In this document: piece after piece, positions 15,733 to 24,969 of the stretch
Layout of the letters: each line of letters begins with the position of its first letter
Position numbering within the stretch: position 1 is the stretch's first letter
Source of the DNA: Paenibacillus aceris
GTDB taxonomy: Bacteria; Bacillota; Bacilli; Paenibacillales; NBRC-103111
Length of the DNA stretch: 46,965 bases
Direction: 5' to 3'
Assembly: GCF_017874035.1 (NCBI RefSeq)
Contig: NZ_JAGGKV010000036.1
Span: 1-46,965, forward strand
Notes under the pieces: generated by a model
Seen by the model: only the letters and a program-made list of their open reading frames with translations
Database searches by the model: none
Told to the model about the DNA's origin: nothing
Position numbers and translations under genes: made by a program

Positions 15733-16706
15733 TTGTTTTCGACCAGAGACATATTGAGTGTGAATCTGAAAATACTAGAAGTAGCGAAATTGCAAATTCA
15801 GGTTTCGTTCTGGAAGCAAATTGTCTCAGGCGATTGTTCGGAAGCGATTTTGAGTTCAGGCAGACGACTCGGAATCGAGTGGAAAGAACCATCTTTTATA
15901 CTTGGGCTTATTCATATTGATTATGCTTCGCTAATGAAAAGCTACGGCTTAAAGGATAAGCAACTTATCTTCTATTTCGGGCTATATAACATTGCTCAAG
16001 AACTGGCTACTAGTAAGGATGGAATTTCTGTTTTTACAGATGACGGACTTGAATTGCATTTTGTAAAGAATTATCGTAATAATTTGGCTATTAACGCCGC
16101 GGATTCATTTCGTCAATTTGTATTAGATCTGCAGAGTAAGGCTGAAAAGTATTTAAGGCTGGCCACCCATATTGTGTTCAGTTATGAGTTTTAAGGTATA
16201 GCGGGAATTGGTAGGGTGCATGGGGAACTCAAGCGGTATAATCTTGGACTTTATTACGAGCAGGGCTTGTTTTATAAGATGCCATCCAAATTTGCTGACG
16301 TTACGTTTAATGAGTCCGTGACTGCTGCAGAGAACTTGAAAGAAACGCTGCTTCGTGCATATAGAGATGAAGATATTGTCGCACTCGCAGATATCTTGGA
16401 TAATGCGGTAAGGCGGCGGCAGCTAATAATTCATCGCCATTTACATTGGTAACTATAGCCATCATTTATCCTCAATCCTAGTTATTTTTCAAGGTTTTTC
16501 AAGAAAATCACGGGGCTCAATTTCACAGATTATGTTAACCAATATAAGATGAAAATTGCGCTCCAGATGTAAAAAATAGAGAAACGACGATCGAAATGAT
16601 CTCAGCCCAGCTCGGTTATTCCGACCGAACGTATTATTCGAAAGTGTTTAAAAAATATAACGGAATAAGCCCGTTTGACTATAAAACGAAGGCTGGGAAG
16701 ATTTGA
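15733..16706 (+). pseudogene. decayed AraC-type response regulator (YesN-like)
   Basis: Three open stretches in different frames line up as one former gene. 15733-16194 carries the linker/sensor region (SFWKQIVSGDCSEAIL...VFTDDGLE). 16216-16452 carries the following helices. 16480-16706 carries the C-terminal AraC DNA-binding domain (TTIEMISAQLGYSDRTYYSK, then VFKKYNGISPFDYK). Stops and frameshifts separate them, and the receiver domain is missing at the 5' end, next to family A copy 10. A terminator directly follows. It may have controlled the BNR-repeat gene downstream. Confidence 0.75.
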
Positions 16707-16712
16707 ATGATG

Positions 16713-16748
16713 GAAAGACATGTGCAGTCGACTGTACATGTCTTTTTG
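16713..16748 (+). terminator. Rho-independent terminator
   Basis: AAAGACATGTGCAGTC pairs with GACTGTACATGTCTTT and ends in TTTTT, directly after the stop of the AraC-type remnant. Confidence 0.85.
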
Positions 16749-16864
16749 ACTTAAAACACTTAAATAGTAAAGGATTTACTCGCAGAGGTAATAATCTTGC
16801 ATATCGTTTGTGCACATTAATTTGTATAATTATATGATGAAAACAACTGCAGGAGTGTGACGAC

Positions 16865-18109
16865 GTGCAAATCAAACCTTATCAGGTCGCTGCAAATGGA
16901 AGCTTTGGATGCCAGAGGCCAGTTGGAGCAGGTTTTTATGACTCGGTTAGCAACCAGACATACGTAACTTGGAACGGCCCGGAAATGGATGTTTATGTCA
17001 GAAGCTTTCATCACAACGAGCAAGAGTGGGGGCCAAGTAAAAAAGCAATTGCTAACGGCATGAAGGATACTTGGGATTACCACAACTACCCTTGTATGGT
17101 GAAGGCTCCGGATGGTAGACCGGTCATTTTTTATGCAAAACATGCAGAAGAATTATACTTGCTCACGGCTCCTGAGCCGCATTCTTTAACTGGTGAATGG
17201 ACACGACAAACAATTAGCTGTGACCAGAACTGCTATCCGGCACCAGTTGTTGTCGGCGATACGATTTATGTCTTCTATTCATGTAATAATGATAACCGCT
17301 ATCCGTACCGTACATACCGTTATATACGCTCCACAGATAATGGAGTAACGTGGACTACGCCACTAACCATTATCGACAGCGAAAAAAGAGATCCGGATAA
17401 ATTTGATGAAGTCTATTTATTTGGGTCTGTATATGAGCCTGGCAAAGGAGACCTACCTGGTAGAATCCATTTGACTTGGTCCATGTGGGGGGGACCAAAA
17501 GGACATGCATGTGAGGGGCGTGGCTGCTTCTATGCCGCATTCGATCCGCTTTCGGAACGAATGTACAGCGCTGATGGCGATGACCTTGGTCAGTGCATTT
17601 ATTTTGAAAATATGATGGAAAAGTGTTTAATCGATACCGCGGAGCCTACGTACGACATTAGCCATACCATACTATGTCCTGTATCTGTCTCTGATCCTTT
17701 GACAAATAAACCGGTTGTCGCTTATGGCTATCGGGATAAAGACAGGACCCATGGCGAGATCCGAGTAGCTAGATGGAAGGAAAGACGATGGGCCATTCAA
17801 ACGCTATTTGAAACCTCTTACGAGTTTAGAGATATGGAACTAGTACCAACGAATGACAAGTTAAGGATTGTGTTTTGGTCACAAAACACGCTTTGCATTC
17901 AGCAATCGTTCGACGGAGGCGCGACTTGGCAACCAGAATCGCAGACAGAGGTGCCTTTCGATAATGGAGCCTATTATGCGCCTTACACGAATTTTATTGA
18001 AAACCATAAGCCAGAGGTTCAGTTGCTGCTTGGACAAGTTAATTGGCAAGAAGCTTTTACGGATTATTCTGGTAAATGGTCAGTGTACGCGGTGGGAAAC
18101 ACCACATAG
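16865..18109 (+). CDS. BNR-repeat / sialidase-fold protein
   Basis: A 414-residue protein from GTG 16865 (AGGAGTG upstream) without signal peptide. Two Asp-box motifs of sialidase-type propellers are visible: STDNGVTW near residue 158 and SFDGGATW near residue 347. An aromatic-rich N-terminal blade carries DYHNYPCMVKAPDGRPVIFY. These fit a BNR_4-type beta-propeller as found in polysaccharide lyases and glycan-binding enzymes. The catalytic Arg triad of true sialidases is not evident. Location next to a decayed YesN-like regulator supports a glycan-related role; the substrate is unknown. Confidence 0.75.
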   Translation: MQIKPYQVAANGSFGCQRPVGAGFYDSVSNQTYVTWNGPEMDVYVRSFHHNEQEWGPSKKAIANGMKDTWDYHNYPCMVKAPDGRPVIFYAKHAEELYLLTAPEPHSLTGEWTRQTISCDQNCYPAPVVVGDTIYVFYSCNNDNRYPYRTYRYIRSTDNGVTWTTPLTIIDSEKRDPDKFDEVYLFGSVYEPGKGDLPGRIHLTWSMWGGPKGHACEGRGCFYAAFDPLSERMYSADGDDLGQCIYFENMMEKCLIDTAEPTYDISHTILCPVSVSDPLTNKPVVAYGYRDKDRTHGEIRVARWKERRWAIQTLFETSYEFRDMELVPTNDKLRIVFWSQNTLCIQQSFDGGATWQPESQTEVPFDNGAYYAPYTNFIENHKPEVQLLLGQVNWQEAFTDYSGKWSVYAVGNTT

Positions 18110-18226
18110 GACAACTAAATAAAGCTTTTACTGTGGTTTGGATAGCTCAGGTATGAGAAAAGTTGCAAATTGGAGTTAACCTTGAGGAAACGGGAGATAA
18201 GCTTTTACACCTGTTGGGTTGGCATT

Positions 18227-18325
18227 AAGCTAATGAGGAACGATAGTTCAATTACTAACATTACGGCAGCCGGCACACTATCGGCTGCCGTTGTCTGTTG
18301 AAGTAAGAGCAGAATAATTCCAATA
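18227..18325 (+). repeat. family A repeat, copy 11 (full)
   Basis: First box GCTAATGAGGAACGATAG then TTCAAT, inner stem ACGGCAGCCGGCA/TCGGCTGCCGT, last box GTTGAAGTAAGAGCAGAATA. Sequence 18110-18226 before it has only short frames (one ends EETGDKLLHLLGWH) and no gene. Confidence 0.85.
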
Positions 18326-18426
18326 ATAAAATACAGTGACAATATGAAACGCGTTAAGATTAAACCAATACATAATAATAGAGAAAGTAAAAATACAAAA
18401 AAACATAGCGAATTGGAGGCCATCTT

Positions 18427-19279
18427 TTGAAAAAGCCCTTTGATGAAAAAGCCTTGCCTCTCGAAATAAGAAAGCACTATAAAGAATAACAGGAACGTAC
18501 CTTCTAACATCCTGGCCTATTTGGAGGAATACTATCGTGATGAACAGATGGAGAATATGCAACTCGCACTTTTTTTCAGTTTCATAGAGATTGAATGCGC
18601 AACCACAGTTTATGTGGATGAAGTGGGAGAGGTCTTGAAAAAGGCTCGGGCAAGACTAGAAATGTATTCCAATTCTCCTCAAGTTGTCTCTTTCCTAAGA
18701 GAGTTAGAAAAGCTAGAGGGTCTGGAAAAACGACGAAGAAATCGACTGAACAAGCTGCTAACGATGGATTTCGATTCATTGGACCTGAGTGAAAAAAAGG
18801 ATGTCACCTATGAGCTGTCGGATTCCAAAAATACGGAATGCATAGCCCTCGCGGCCCAGTATTTTCTGAAGTTGTATCAGGAAACGAAGAACCTCCATCT
18901 ATTTTGCAATTATGCTTCAACCCTTTATCGCTCAGGCCGGAAAAGGGAAGCGATGGAAGCGTATGAAAGGATAGAGGAGTTGTTCAAGACGGAGGCTTAC
19001 CCTGACAAGGGTTGGGTCATGATGAAGATCCATGAGGATCGAATGGACTTCTTTAAGGAGGACCGACTTGCCTTCCGAAAGCATTGGGAGTCAGCAAAAA
19101 CGGATCCTTACCTTAAACAACTTCCTTGTGAATTTCCAGGCCATCTTGGGTACGTGACCAGCTTTGCGGAAGTAAGCTTGCAATATGGCTATTTGGATAT
19201 ATGCGATGAGTTGGTGACCCTTTTGAAAAAGAAAAAGCTGCCAATTCCGTCAAAGGTGAAAGCGCACTACGGAAGGTGA
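18427..19279 (+). pseudogene. TPR-like helical protein with one frameshift near its start
   Basis: The open frame 18521-19279 (TTG start, no SD) encodes a helical protein with tetratricopeptide character (FCNYASTLYRSGRKREAMEA). Just upstream, a perfect SD (GGAGG) leads to TTG 18427 and the frame KKPFDEKALPLEIRKHYKE, which stops at 18487. Dropping one base near 18486 joins the two as ...HYKENRNVPSNILAYLEE, so the original gene was about 284 residues long and has a one-base change. It may be a pseudogene or translated only from an internal start. No named family. Family A copies lie on both sides, one starting directly after the stop. Confidence 0.65.
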
Positions 19280-19283
19280 TTAA

Positions 19284-19310
19284 GCTAACGAGGAACAATA
19301 GTTCGATATC
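19284..19310 (+). repeat. family A first box, copy 12
   Basis: GCTAACGAGGAACAATAG then TTCGAT lies five bases after the stop of the TPR-like gene. No inner hairpin or last box follows before the next gene, so this copy is a half-site. Confidence 0.7.
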
Positions 19311-19349
19311 TATAGTAACCAGGATAATAATGTACGAGAGGATGATACA

Positions 19350-19633
19350 ATGTCGATTTCAAAGAGAAAGCAGATTTGGATTATATCCATAACGACATTG
19401 TTAGTGATTTATTTGTTTTCTTTCCCAATCCAACGGCGGAATTAGCAGTTAGGAAGCATTTATTCTTCTCTCTCCATCCAGTCAAAGCTTTCAGTGTTCA
19501 AGTTAAGGTGACAGGAAGCACATCGTTTGGTGGAGCTGAATTATTCTTTGTTAATGAAGTTTCAAAATCATTTATCTGGGTGAAGAAAAATTGGTTAGGT
19601 TATCGTGTGATTGCTGATGGAACAGGACTATGA
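19350..19633 (+). pseudogene. small membrane-anchored hypothetical protein, one frameshift
   Basis: ATG 19350 (GAGAGGATG upstream) opens MSISKRKQIWIISITTLLVI and YLFSFPIQ, a basic head and one membrane helix, then stops at 19443. A second frame continues from about 19431 (TAELAVRKHLFFSLHPVKAF through SFIWVKKNWLGYRVIADGTG) to TGA 19631. A single-base shift near 19431 would restore a protein of about 94 residues. The closing WVKKNxLGxxVxxxGTG is reminiscent of small exported hypothetical proteins of Paenibacillus. It directly abuts the stalk-domain fragment. Confidence 0.55.
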
Positions 19634-20504
19634 TTTTTTCGAACAAACTGCTGTCAAATGCCCGGATGGCCAAGAATACTCAACTCTGATGTACAATGGA
19701 CACGTCTACGTGCCTATACGCTACGTGGCCGAGAATATGTCGGCAAATGTGGAATATGAAAACGCGACGCAAACGGTTACCATCCAACAAACGAACGTAA
19801 AGTTCGATGACGAAGTCATGGCCCCGATCCCGACGGTTATGTTTGGATCCGATACGGAGGAAATCCCTACAGTGCAGGGCAGTAGCTGCTGGCAGGTGTG
19901 TATAAATACCGCGCTTCCAGATCAGCTTCTAAAGGTTCATCGTTATAAAGCGGTCGGAGCCTATCCGAATGCCAAGCTTGTCGTCAAATACCCGAAGGCA
20001 CTAGAACCACAAAATATTTGGATTTCTGACTATAAAAGTAAGCAACGCTTAACGTCAGAAGTAGACGGGTCTTTTCACCTTCCAGAAGAACCTGGAGTGT
20101 ATACGTTGGAACTGGGCTCCAATTGGAACGGAGTAGGTGATACATTGTATTATTTTCAGGTAGAGGTGAAAGACAACAGAGAGCTGGACGAAGCGAAGAT
20201 CCGGGAGTTCCGGAGGTACCACATTGCTACCGAAAGTGAGCTTGAACAAATACCAATCCGGTATTTAGGCGAAGTAGACGGGGCTAGAGTTTACGAGGTG
20301 CCGCCAGTTGCCAGTAATGTTATTGGGAGCCCGTTCTATAATTACAACGGATATGTTTTCGCTGATAAAAGCTTTTCTTCGATCATCGGAATTAAAGAAG
20401 GACGATTGTATACGTTTGTTGCGCTTTTAAATATAGAAAAAGTGAATGTCAAAAAACTGTATGATCTTATGCCGATTGAGCTAAAAGTCAAAAAGCCCCA
20501 ATGA
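19617..20504 (+). CDS. stalk-domain protein, N-terminally truncated
   Basis: A 295-residue frame from ATG 19617. Residues 15-60 (GHVYVPIRYVAENMSANVEY then QTVTIQQ) are a copper-amine-oxidase-N/stalk domain used by exported Paenibacillus proteins, followed by an unrecognised beta-rich region and an EVDGARVYEVPPVASN segment. Normal members carry a signal peptide and two stalk strands before VPIRYV. Here the frame begins inside the end of the previous gene without SD or signal peptide, so the 5' end seems lost by a deletion that fused the two genes at about 19627. Probably non-functional as an exported protein. Confidence 0.6.
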   Translation: MEQDYDFFEQTAVKCPDGQEYSTLMYNGHVYVPIRYVAENMSANVEYENATQTVTIQQTNVKFDDEVMAPIPTVMFGSDTEEIPTVQGSSCWQVCINTALPDQLLKVHRYKAVGAYPNAKLVVKYPKALEPQNIWISDYKSKQRLTSEVDGSFHLPEEPGVYTLELGSNWNGVGDTLYYFQVEVKDNRELDEAKIREFRRYHIATESELEQIPIRYLGEVDGARVYEVPPVASNVIGSPFYNYNGYVFADKSFSSIIGIKEGRLYTFVALLNIEKVNVKKLYDLMPIELKVKKPQ

Positions 20505-20566
20505 TTAGTACATAACAGAAAACAAACCAATTTGAAGGTCCATTTCAGTATTGATTTACACTTGCT

Positions 20567-20663
20567 CAAGTAACGCAGAACTATAGTTAAATAGACATAA
20601 GGATAAGGCTGCCGACAGCATAGAACGGCAGCATTCTCAGCAAACGGGCAGTTTAACTCAATC
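20567..20663 (+). repeat. family A repeat, copy 13 (full)
   Basis: First box AGTAACGCAGAACTATAG then TTAAAT, inner stem GGCTGCCGACAGC.../CGGCAGC, last box CTCAGCAAACGGGCAGTTTA then ACTCAAT. Region 20665-20835 has no supportable gene. Confidence 0.8.
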
Positions 20664-20835
20664 CGATTTCGGTAAACAGACCACCTATCTTCAATGACCG
20701 AATAGGAGTAGCTGCCTAAAGTGAGTTTCGCGAATGACATTCAACTAAATATGCCAGTTCCGAATATTGCGTTTGTCTCTGACCATGTGAAAGTTTATGT
20801 ACCCAGATCTTATCGGAACGGATAAGTTGTTCATT

Positions 20836-20868
20836 CATAATAAAGAACCCGACCTATGATGCGGGCCG
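20836..20868 (-). terminator. probable terminator for the cysteine hydrolase gene
   Basis: On the minus strand CCCGCATCATAGGTCGGG is followed by TTCTTTATT. It lies 20 bases after the stop of 20887-21525. Confidence 0.45.
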
Positions 20869-20886
20869 GGCAAGTCCATCAACCGT

Positions 20887-21525
20887 TTAGGTAATAAGCT
20901 GGGGAGAATGGGTCGGGTGCATCTGCCAAAAGGAAACAACCTGTTCCGTATCCGCTACCATTCCAAAATAGGTGTCTACGGTTTTTAAGCTCATATCGTG
21001 TTCTTCTTGTGAAAAAGCCGCGCAAGCATCCTTCATGAGCACGATCCGATAATCCAGCATAAACCCCTCCCTGGCGGTTGATTCCACGCAAAGATTCGTG
21101 CTGACACCTGTTATGATTAAGGTTTCGATTTTAAGAGTTTGCAATACGGACTCCAGCCTAGTATGTACGAACCCACTGTAACGATGCTTCTTCACGATGG
21201 TGTCGTCAGACTGGGGCGCAACTTCGTAAAATTCCGCTCCCCAGCTCCCAGTGTGGCAAATCGGGTTTACACCATCTGGAAAGCGAGAAAGCCAAGCCTC
21301 GGAATCGGTAGACTTCTCATGATTCGTCTGCAGGAAGATGATTGGAACTGAGTGCTCTTTTGCCGCATCCAACAAGCTGCGCAATCTCGGTATTATTTTT
21401 TTGACCGGGCTGACATCGATCCCACTTTTGGCAATCGCTCCATCAGGATGGCAATAATCGTTTTGCATATCCACGACGATGACAGCTGCGTTTTTCCGTT
21501 CCAAGTTCTGTTTTAATTTTTCCAA
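20887..21525 (-). CDS. cysteine hydrolase, isochorismatase family
   Basis: About 212 residues from a TTG start at 21525, chosen because AAGGGGG lies 8 bases upstream (an upstream TTG is also in frame). The catalytic triad of the family is visible: Asp19 (VVDMQNDYCHPDG), Lys (VKKHRYSGFV) and nucleophilic Cys (STNLCVESTAREGF). Such enzymes hydrolyse amides such as nicotinamide, N-carbamoyl compounds or peroxyureidoacrylate, or act on isochorismate. The specificity here cannot be assigned. Soluble and cytoplasmic. It sits alone between family A copies 13 and 14. Confidence 0.9.
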   Translation of the reverse strand: MEKLKQNLERKNAAVIVVDMQNDYCHPDGAIAKSGIDVSPVKKIIPRLRSLLDAAKEHSVPIIFLQTNHEKSTDSEAWLSRFPDGVNPICHTGSWGAEFYEVAPQSDDTIVKKHRYSGFVHTRLESVLQTLKIETLIITGVSTNLCVESTAREGFMLDYRIVLMKDACAAFSQEEHDMSLKTVDTYFGMVADTEQVVSFWQMHPTHSPQLIT

Positions 21526-21608
21526 TTTCTTCACCCCCTTAACCAAGGTTATTATTCCAATTCGATGCCTAAATATTACAACAGGAGGCCATGTCTGTTA
21601 AACCCGTT

Positions 21609-21703
21609 AAGGGAACGGGAGACGATAGTTCGATAAAGACAAAATGACGGTAGCCGGCATTTTAGGCTACTTGTTCAACTATCGGGCAGTTTAGTTACAA
21701 TAA
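21609..21703 (+). repeat. family A repeat, copy 14 (full)
   Basis: First box AGGGAACGGGAGACGATAG then TTCGAT, inner stem CGGTAGCCGGCA.../AGGCTACT, last box GTTCAACTATCGGGCAG (21672-21688), in which TTCAACTATCG is the inverse complement of CGATAGTTCGA, then TTTAGTTACAAT. Confidence 0.85.
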
Positions 21704-21764
21704 ATCGAAAGATTATAGAGGCAAGTTCCAAGTATGATGAGGCTGCTTTTTGTTCTCCTTAAAA

Positions 21765-21796
21765 ATAAAGTGCCCCCTCATTGAGGGGGCACTTTG
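21765..21796 (-). terminator. strong symmetrical terminator
   Basis: AAAGTGCCCCCTCA/TTGAGGGGGCACTTT is a perfect 14-bp stem. On the minus strand it follows the 44-codon gene at 21818-21952 and runs into a T-rich stretch. Confidence 0.85.
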
Positions 21797-21817
21797 GAAT
21801 CATCAATAACTTTTCGC

Positions 21818-21952
21818 TCAAGTAGAAGTTATTACACTAATTACTTCAGCATCAGGTGTGTTTTTAAGTCTATTTATGAGTACTTTATCAATTTTTTCTT
21901 CTCCATATTCTTTCATTAGATACTCAGCGTGTGCTTGACCCCAATCGCTCAT
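21818..21952 (-). CDS. small hypothetical protein, 44 residues
   Basis: MSDWGQAHAEYLMKEYGEEK then IDKVLINRLKNTPDAEVISV and ITST. The upstream SD site is poor, but the strong terminator 22 bases after its stop in the same direction supports a transcribed gene. It may be the surviving end of a larger gene. No family recognised. Confidence 0.45.
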   Translation of the reverse strand: MSDWGQAHAEYLMKEYGEEKIDKVLINRLKNTPDAEVISVITST

Positions 21953-22190
21953 TACATATATCTATTGCCGTAAATATAGACAAGAACATATATATATTTA
22001 GTCGGATTTTTGGATAAGAACAAAGCATTGTTGCCAAAGAGCATTTTAGAACATATAGAAGTGATTTAAGTCATACTCATCATCTAAGTAGGTTGTCGTA
22101 GATCGGTAGTCTGTTGAGCTAATGGAGATGATACCATGGTAAACCATCTTGGGAGGAAAAATTTGAAGAGGTTAGAGTTTTAGTGTGGAT

Positions 22191-22236
22191 TTAACTAACT
22201 CAGTAACGTTAGTTCATTGATCCAAAGGGCAGTTTT
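22191..22236 (+). repeat. family A repeat, copy 15 (short)
   Basis: First box ACTAACTCAGTAACGTTAG then TTCATT is joined almost directly to a last box TGATCCAAAGGGCAGTTT. The inner hairpin is missing, as if deleted. Confidence 0.55.
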
Positions 22237-22378
22237 CCGTGCTGAAGATATTCGCGATTGTTACAATAACAGGATTGCTGAAATGCAAACAGATTACGAA
22301 AGATACTGGGTTATATATAGGTTTGATGAGGAAGATGATATGGTACTAGTTAGATATAGAGCGTTTATTAATGAGTGA
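22231..22378 (+). pseudogene. C-terminal fragment of an unknown protein
   Basis: The frame ending at TGA 22376 reads FRAEDIRDCYNNRIAEMQTD, ERYWVIYRFDEEDDMVLVRY, RAFINE with no start codon; it begins at the edge of family A copy 15. The well-formed amphipathic sequence suggests the 3' part of a gene whose beginning was replaced by the repeat. Confidence 0.4.
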
Positions 22379-22430
22379 ATGGTTCATTTTCGCGCTACAG
22401 TTTGGCATCCCTGTAAGATCATTAGGTGGT

Positions 22431-22475
22431 AAGAGCACTCACGGATCGTATCAGATCGCGGGTGGTCCTTTTTAT
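22431..22475 (+). terminator. terminator-like hairpin
   Basis: AGAGCACTCACGGATCG pairs imperfectly with CGCGGGTGGTCCT ahead of TTTTTATT. Confidence 0.45.
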
Positions 22476-22516
22476 TCTGGTAACAACTTTTTATCTAGCA
22501 AAGGAGGCTGTAAATT

Positions 22517-22582
22517 ATGATTTTGAAAGGATGGAATAAATGCGCGTATCCGACTGGGTTATTACCAGTAGCCAAAGTGTAA
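22517..22582 (+). CDS. 21-codon ORF with perfect ribosome binding site
   Basis: AAAGGAGG lies 8 bases before ATG 22517. The peptide is MILKGWNKCAYPTGLLPVAK then V and TAA. It precedes the deacylase-like gene by 41 bases. It may be a small peptide gene, a leader, or the remaining start of a lost gene. Confidence 0.4.
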   Translation: MILKGWNKCAYPTGLLPVAKV

Positions 22583-22623
22583 GTTAATTCGTATTGTAGG
22601 AATATCCGGGAGGTGGTTGCGAA

Positions 22624-23340
22624 ATGAAAATTAAAAAGCGCCTGTTGGCGGAGGCCACCAGATTCAAAACCCCTTATTACGTCATTAATGGAAACTTAAA
22701 AGGTAAAAAGGTTATGATAACTGCCGGAGTGCACGGGAAAGAAATTGCCAGCATTCTCGCGGCAAAAAGACTTGTAAGTCTGTTGAAGAAAAACAAGCTC
22801 CGGATCGAAAACGGGACATTGATCATCGTTCCCATTGTAAATCGTCGAGCTTTCAAGAGGCGCATCAGGGGGATTCCCGATTTGAATCGGACGTTTCCGC
22901 GAAAATGGAAAAATAAGGAGCGCCACCCGCTATCAGCCTCATTATTCCGATTAGCGAAGCAATACAAGCCATCTTGGTATGTTGACCTTCATGAAGCCAA
23001 CGGCTTGTCTAAAATAAATCCGAAAGTGCTGGGGCAAACATTGATCGTCAATCCCAAAAGCAAAGCAATACCTGCAATAAAACGAATTGCTGCACATTTG
23101 AATCACTCTATTGATCAAAATTCTAGACATTTTACGGTACGGATGCGGAATTTGCCGGGTTCAGGACGCCATGCCGCATATCACTTATTGAAAGCAAAAG
23201 CTGTTACGGTAGAGACGTGCTGGAGCCTGCCTATGTCCACTCGGGTAAACTTTCAATTAAACATACTGGATCGCATTTTAGATGAAGCTAACCTAATTAA
23301 ACGCGGAAGTATTGTCAAAGCTGCGAAAATAATAAAATGA
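22624..23340 (+). CDS. succinylglutamate desuccinylase/aspartoacylase-type zinc hydrolase
   Basis: A 238-residue protein of the M14-like AstE/AspA group. The first zinc-ligand motif is HGKE in AGVHGKEIAS (about residues 37-40), followed by NRRAFKRRIRGIPDLNRTFP with the conserved DLNRxFP substrate loop, then VDLHEAN supplying the third ligand, and VETCW near the end with the catalytic Glu. It may hydrolyse an N-acyl or peptide bond of a cell-wall or spore metabolite. Start ATG 22624 with GGGAGG upstream. A GT4 glycosyltransferase follows 226 bases later in the same direction; both proteins are very Lys-rich, and a shared surface-polymer role is possible. Confidence 0.8.
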   Translation: MKIKKRLLAEATRFKTPYYVINGNLKGKKVMITAGVHGKEIASILAAKRLVSLLKKNKLRIENGTLIIVPIVNRRAFKRRIRGIPDLNRTFPRKWKNKERHPLSASLFRLAKQYKPSWYVDLHEANGLSKINPKVLGQTLIVNPKSKAIPAIKRIAAHLNHSIDQNSRHFTVRMRNLPGSGRHAAYHLLKAKAVTVETCWSLPMSTRVNFQLNILDRILDEANLIKRGSIVKAAKIIK

Positions 23341-23566
23341 AGAGTGAACACTCCCATCGGATAGTTCGGTAGCATTCCATGCTTAATGATGCGGCTGGAG
23401 TTTTATCGCGTGTTGACAAGTCTATTCAGGCGTACTTAATACAGAGATTGAAGCTGTTGATGAACGCGATTTTTTAACGGTGTAAAGTCATAGGCCCACA
23501 CGCTTTTGTATTCCACGAAGTATCATAACATGGTACTGATGTTACCAAAATTAAAGGGTGCAATCT

Positions 23567-24673
23567 ATGGCAAACATACAGGTTATTTGGAAAGGCCCAG
23601 TAAAACGCGCCTCAGGTCTCGGGATTGCGAGCAGGGAATATGTATCTGCTTTAAGGAGACATGGCGTAAACGTTAAGGTGGGCAGCGGTTCCAAGGACAT
23701 GAAAAAAGGCACAATGAAAAAACGAAAGGTGCTAATTTATCATCAATTGCCCAAAAAATTGAATATGGCACAGGAGCGTAAACGTTTTGACCGCATTATT
23801 TTAAAAACGGTTTGGGAAACGACCCGTATTCCCCGCCACTGGCTCCCGAAAATCAACAAATTTGACGCGGTATGCGTACCTACCAAGCAAAATAAAACCG
23901 CCTTGCGGCAAAGCGGCGTCAAGGTGCCTATTTTTATAGTCCCCCATGGAGTCCACATCAAAAAGTTTAAACCCGAGAATAAAAAATATCCTCTGCCAAC
24001 TGCCAAGGGGCGCTTTGTATTCGTCTCTGTATTTGGCTTCCAACACCGGAAAAATCCCGAAACATTGCTGAGGGCTTACTGGGAGCAATTCTCGGCGGAC
24101 GATAAAGTGCTGCTCGTCATCAAAACGAATGGGACTGTACGGCACGAGACCGGGCAATGGATTCGAAACCGAATCGAGAGCTATAAGAAAAGGCTCGGAA
24201 TTCGTAAAAAAAATGCGCCGATTGTAGTCATAACGGAACATATGAATCCCAATCAACTGAAAGGCATCTATACACTCGGTAACGCATTTGTTCTCCCTAC
24301 AAGAGGCGAGGGAGTAGGGCTGCCGTTTTTGGAGTCGCTGTCCAGTGGGGTTCCTGTTATTGCTACCGGCTGGGGTGGGCATATGGATTTTTTAAACGCG
24401 GGCAACTCCTTTCTCATCAAATATAAGCTGCAAAACCCGCAAATTAGCATGAACAGTAGGCATGCGATTGCGCGAAGCTTTCGTTATTTATTTTCGGGGA
24501 AGGGGCAACGGTGGGCTGAGCCGACTTTATCCAGCTTAAAAAGCCAGATGAGTTTTGCTTATCGTCATCCTGAGCTTTGTAAAAAGAAAGGAAGGCAGGG
24601 CAGACTGGACATGAAAAAATTTTCATGGAACCGTGCCGGTGCCGCTTTGAAAAAAGTTGTGGTAATGAAATAA
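23567..24673 (+). CDS. glycosyltransferase family 4 protein
   Basis: About 368 residues from ATG 23567 (AAGGGTG upstream; an extra in-frame start nine bases earlier has no SD). The N-terminal acceptor domain begins VIWKGPVKRASGLGIASREY. The C-terminal nucleotide-sugar domain shows VFVSVFGFQHRKNPETLLRA and the GT4 end motif RGEGVGLPFLESLSSGVPVI with the EGVGLP-E pattern that binds the donor. GT-B fold, cytoplasmic. It probably adds a sugar to a surface or spore polysaccharide; donor and acceptor unknown. Its very basic composition matches the preceding deacylase-like gene. Confidence 0.87.
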   Translation: MANIQVIWKGPVKRASGLGIASREYVSALRRHGVNVKVGSGSKDMKKGTMKKRKVLIYHQLPKKLNMAQERKRFDRIILKTVWETTRIPRHWLPKINKFDAVCVPTKQNKTALRQSGVKVPIFIVPHGVHIKKFKPENKKYPLPTAKGRFVFVSVFGFQHRKNPETLLRAYWEQFSADDKVLLVIKTNGTVRHETGQWIRNRIESYKKRLGIRKKNAPIVVITEHMNPNQLKGIYTLGNAFVLPTRGEGVGLPFLESLSSGVPVIATGWGGHMDFLNAGNSFLIKYKLQNPQISMNSRHAIARSFRYLFSGKGQRWAEPTLSSLKSQMSFAYRHPELCKKKGRQGRLDMKKFSWNRAGAALKKVVVMK

Positions 24674-24969
24674 CTTTTTCTCGGATTAAATCAACCAGCC
24701 TTACATGTTATGTAGGGACGAAGAATTCAAGCCATATATGTGTAAGTGGCAATGAAGCAGCATATAGGGCGGGCAGATGTGTTTAAATGTGAGATTAGAG
24801 AAGCGCGCTTAAACCAAATGTAAGGATCGTTACAATTCATTGTTCACTTTATCTGCGATAGGGAACCATCCTGGAGTATTGAAGATTTTCAACCAGAATG
24901 GTTCAGCAATCCCCAATTTTTCTTGATCATTTAAAGAGTGCATTTACATTTGTCTTTCCTTGGAGTTCT

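Noticed and set aside
23801..24382. 193-codon minus-strand frame
   Set aside because: Antisense to the GT4 glycosyltransferase, whose motifs are clear; no SD or recognisable domain.
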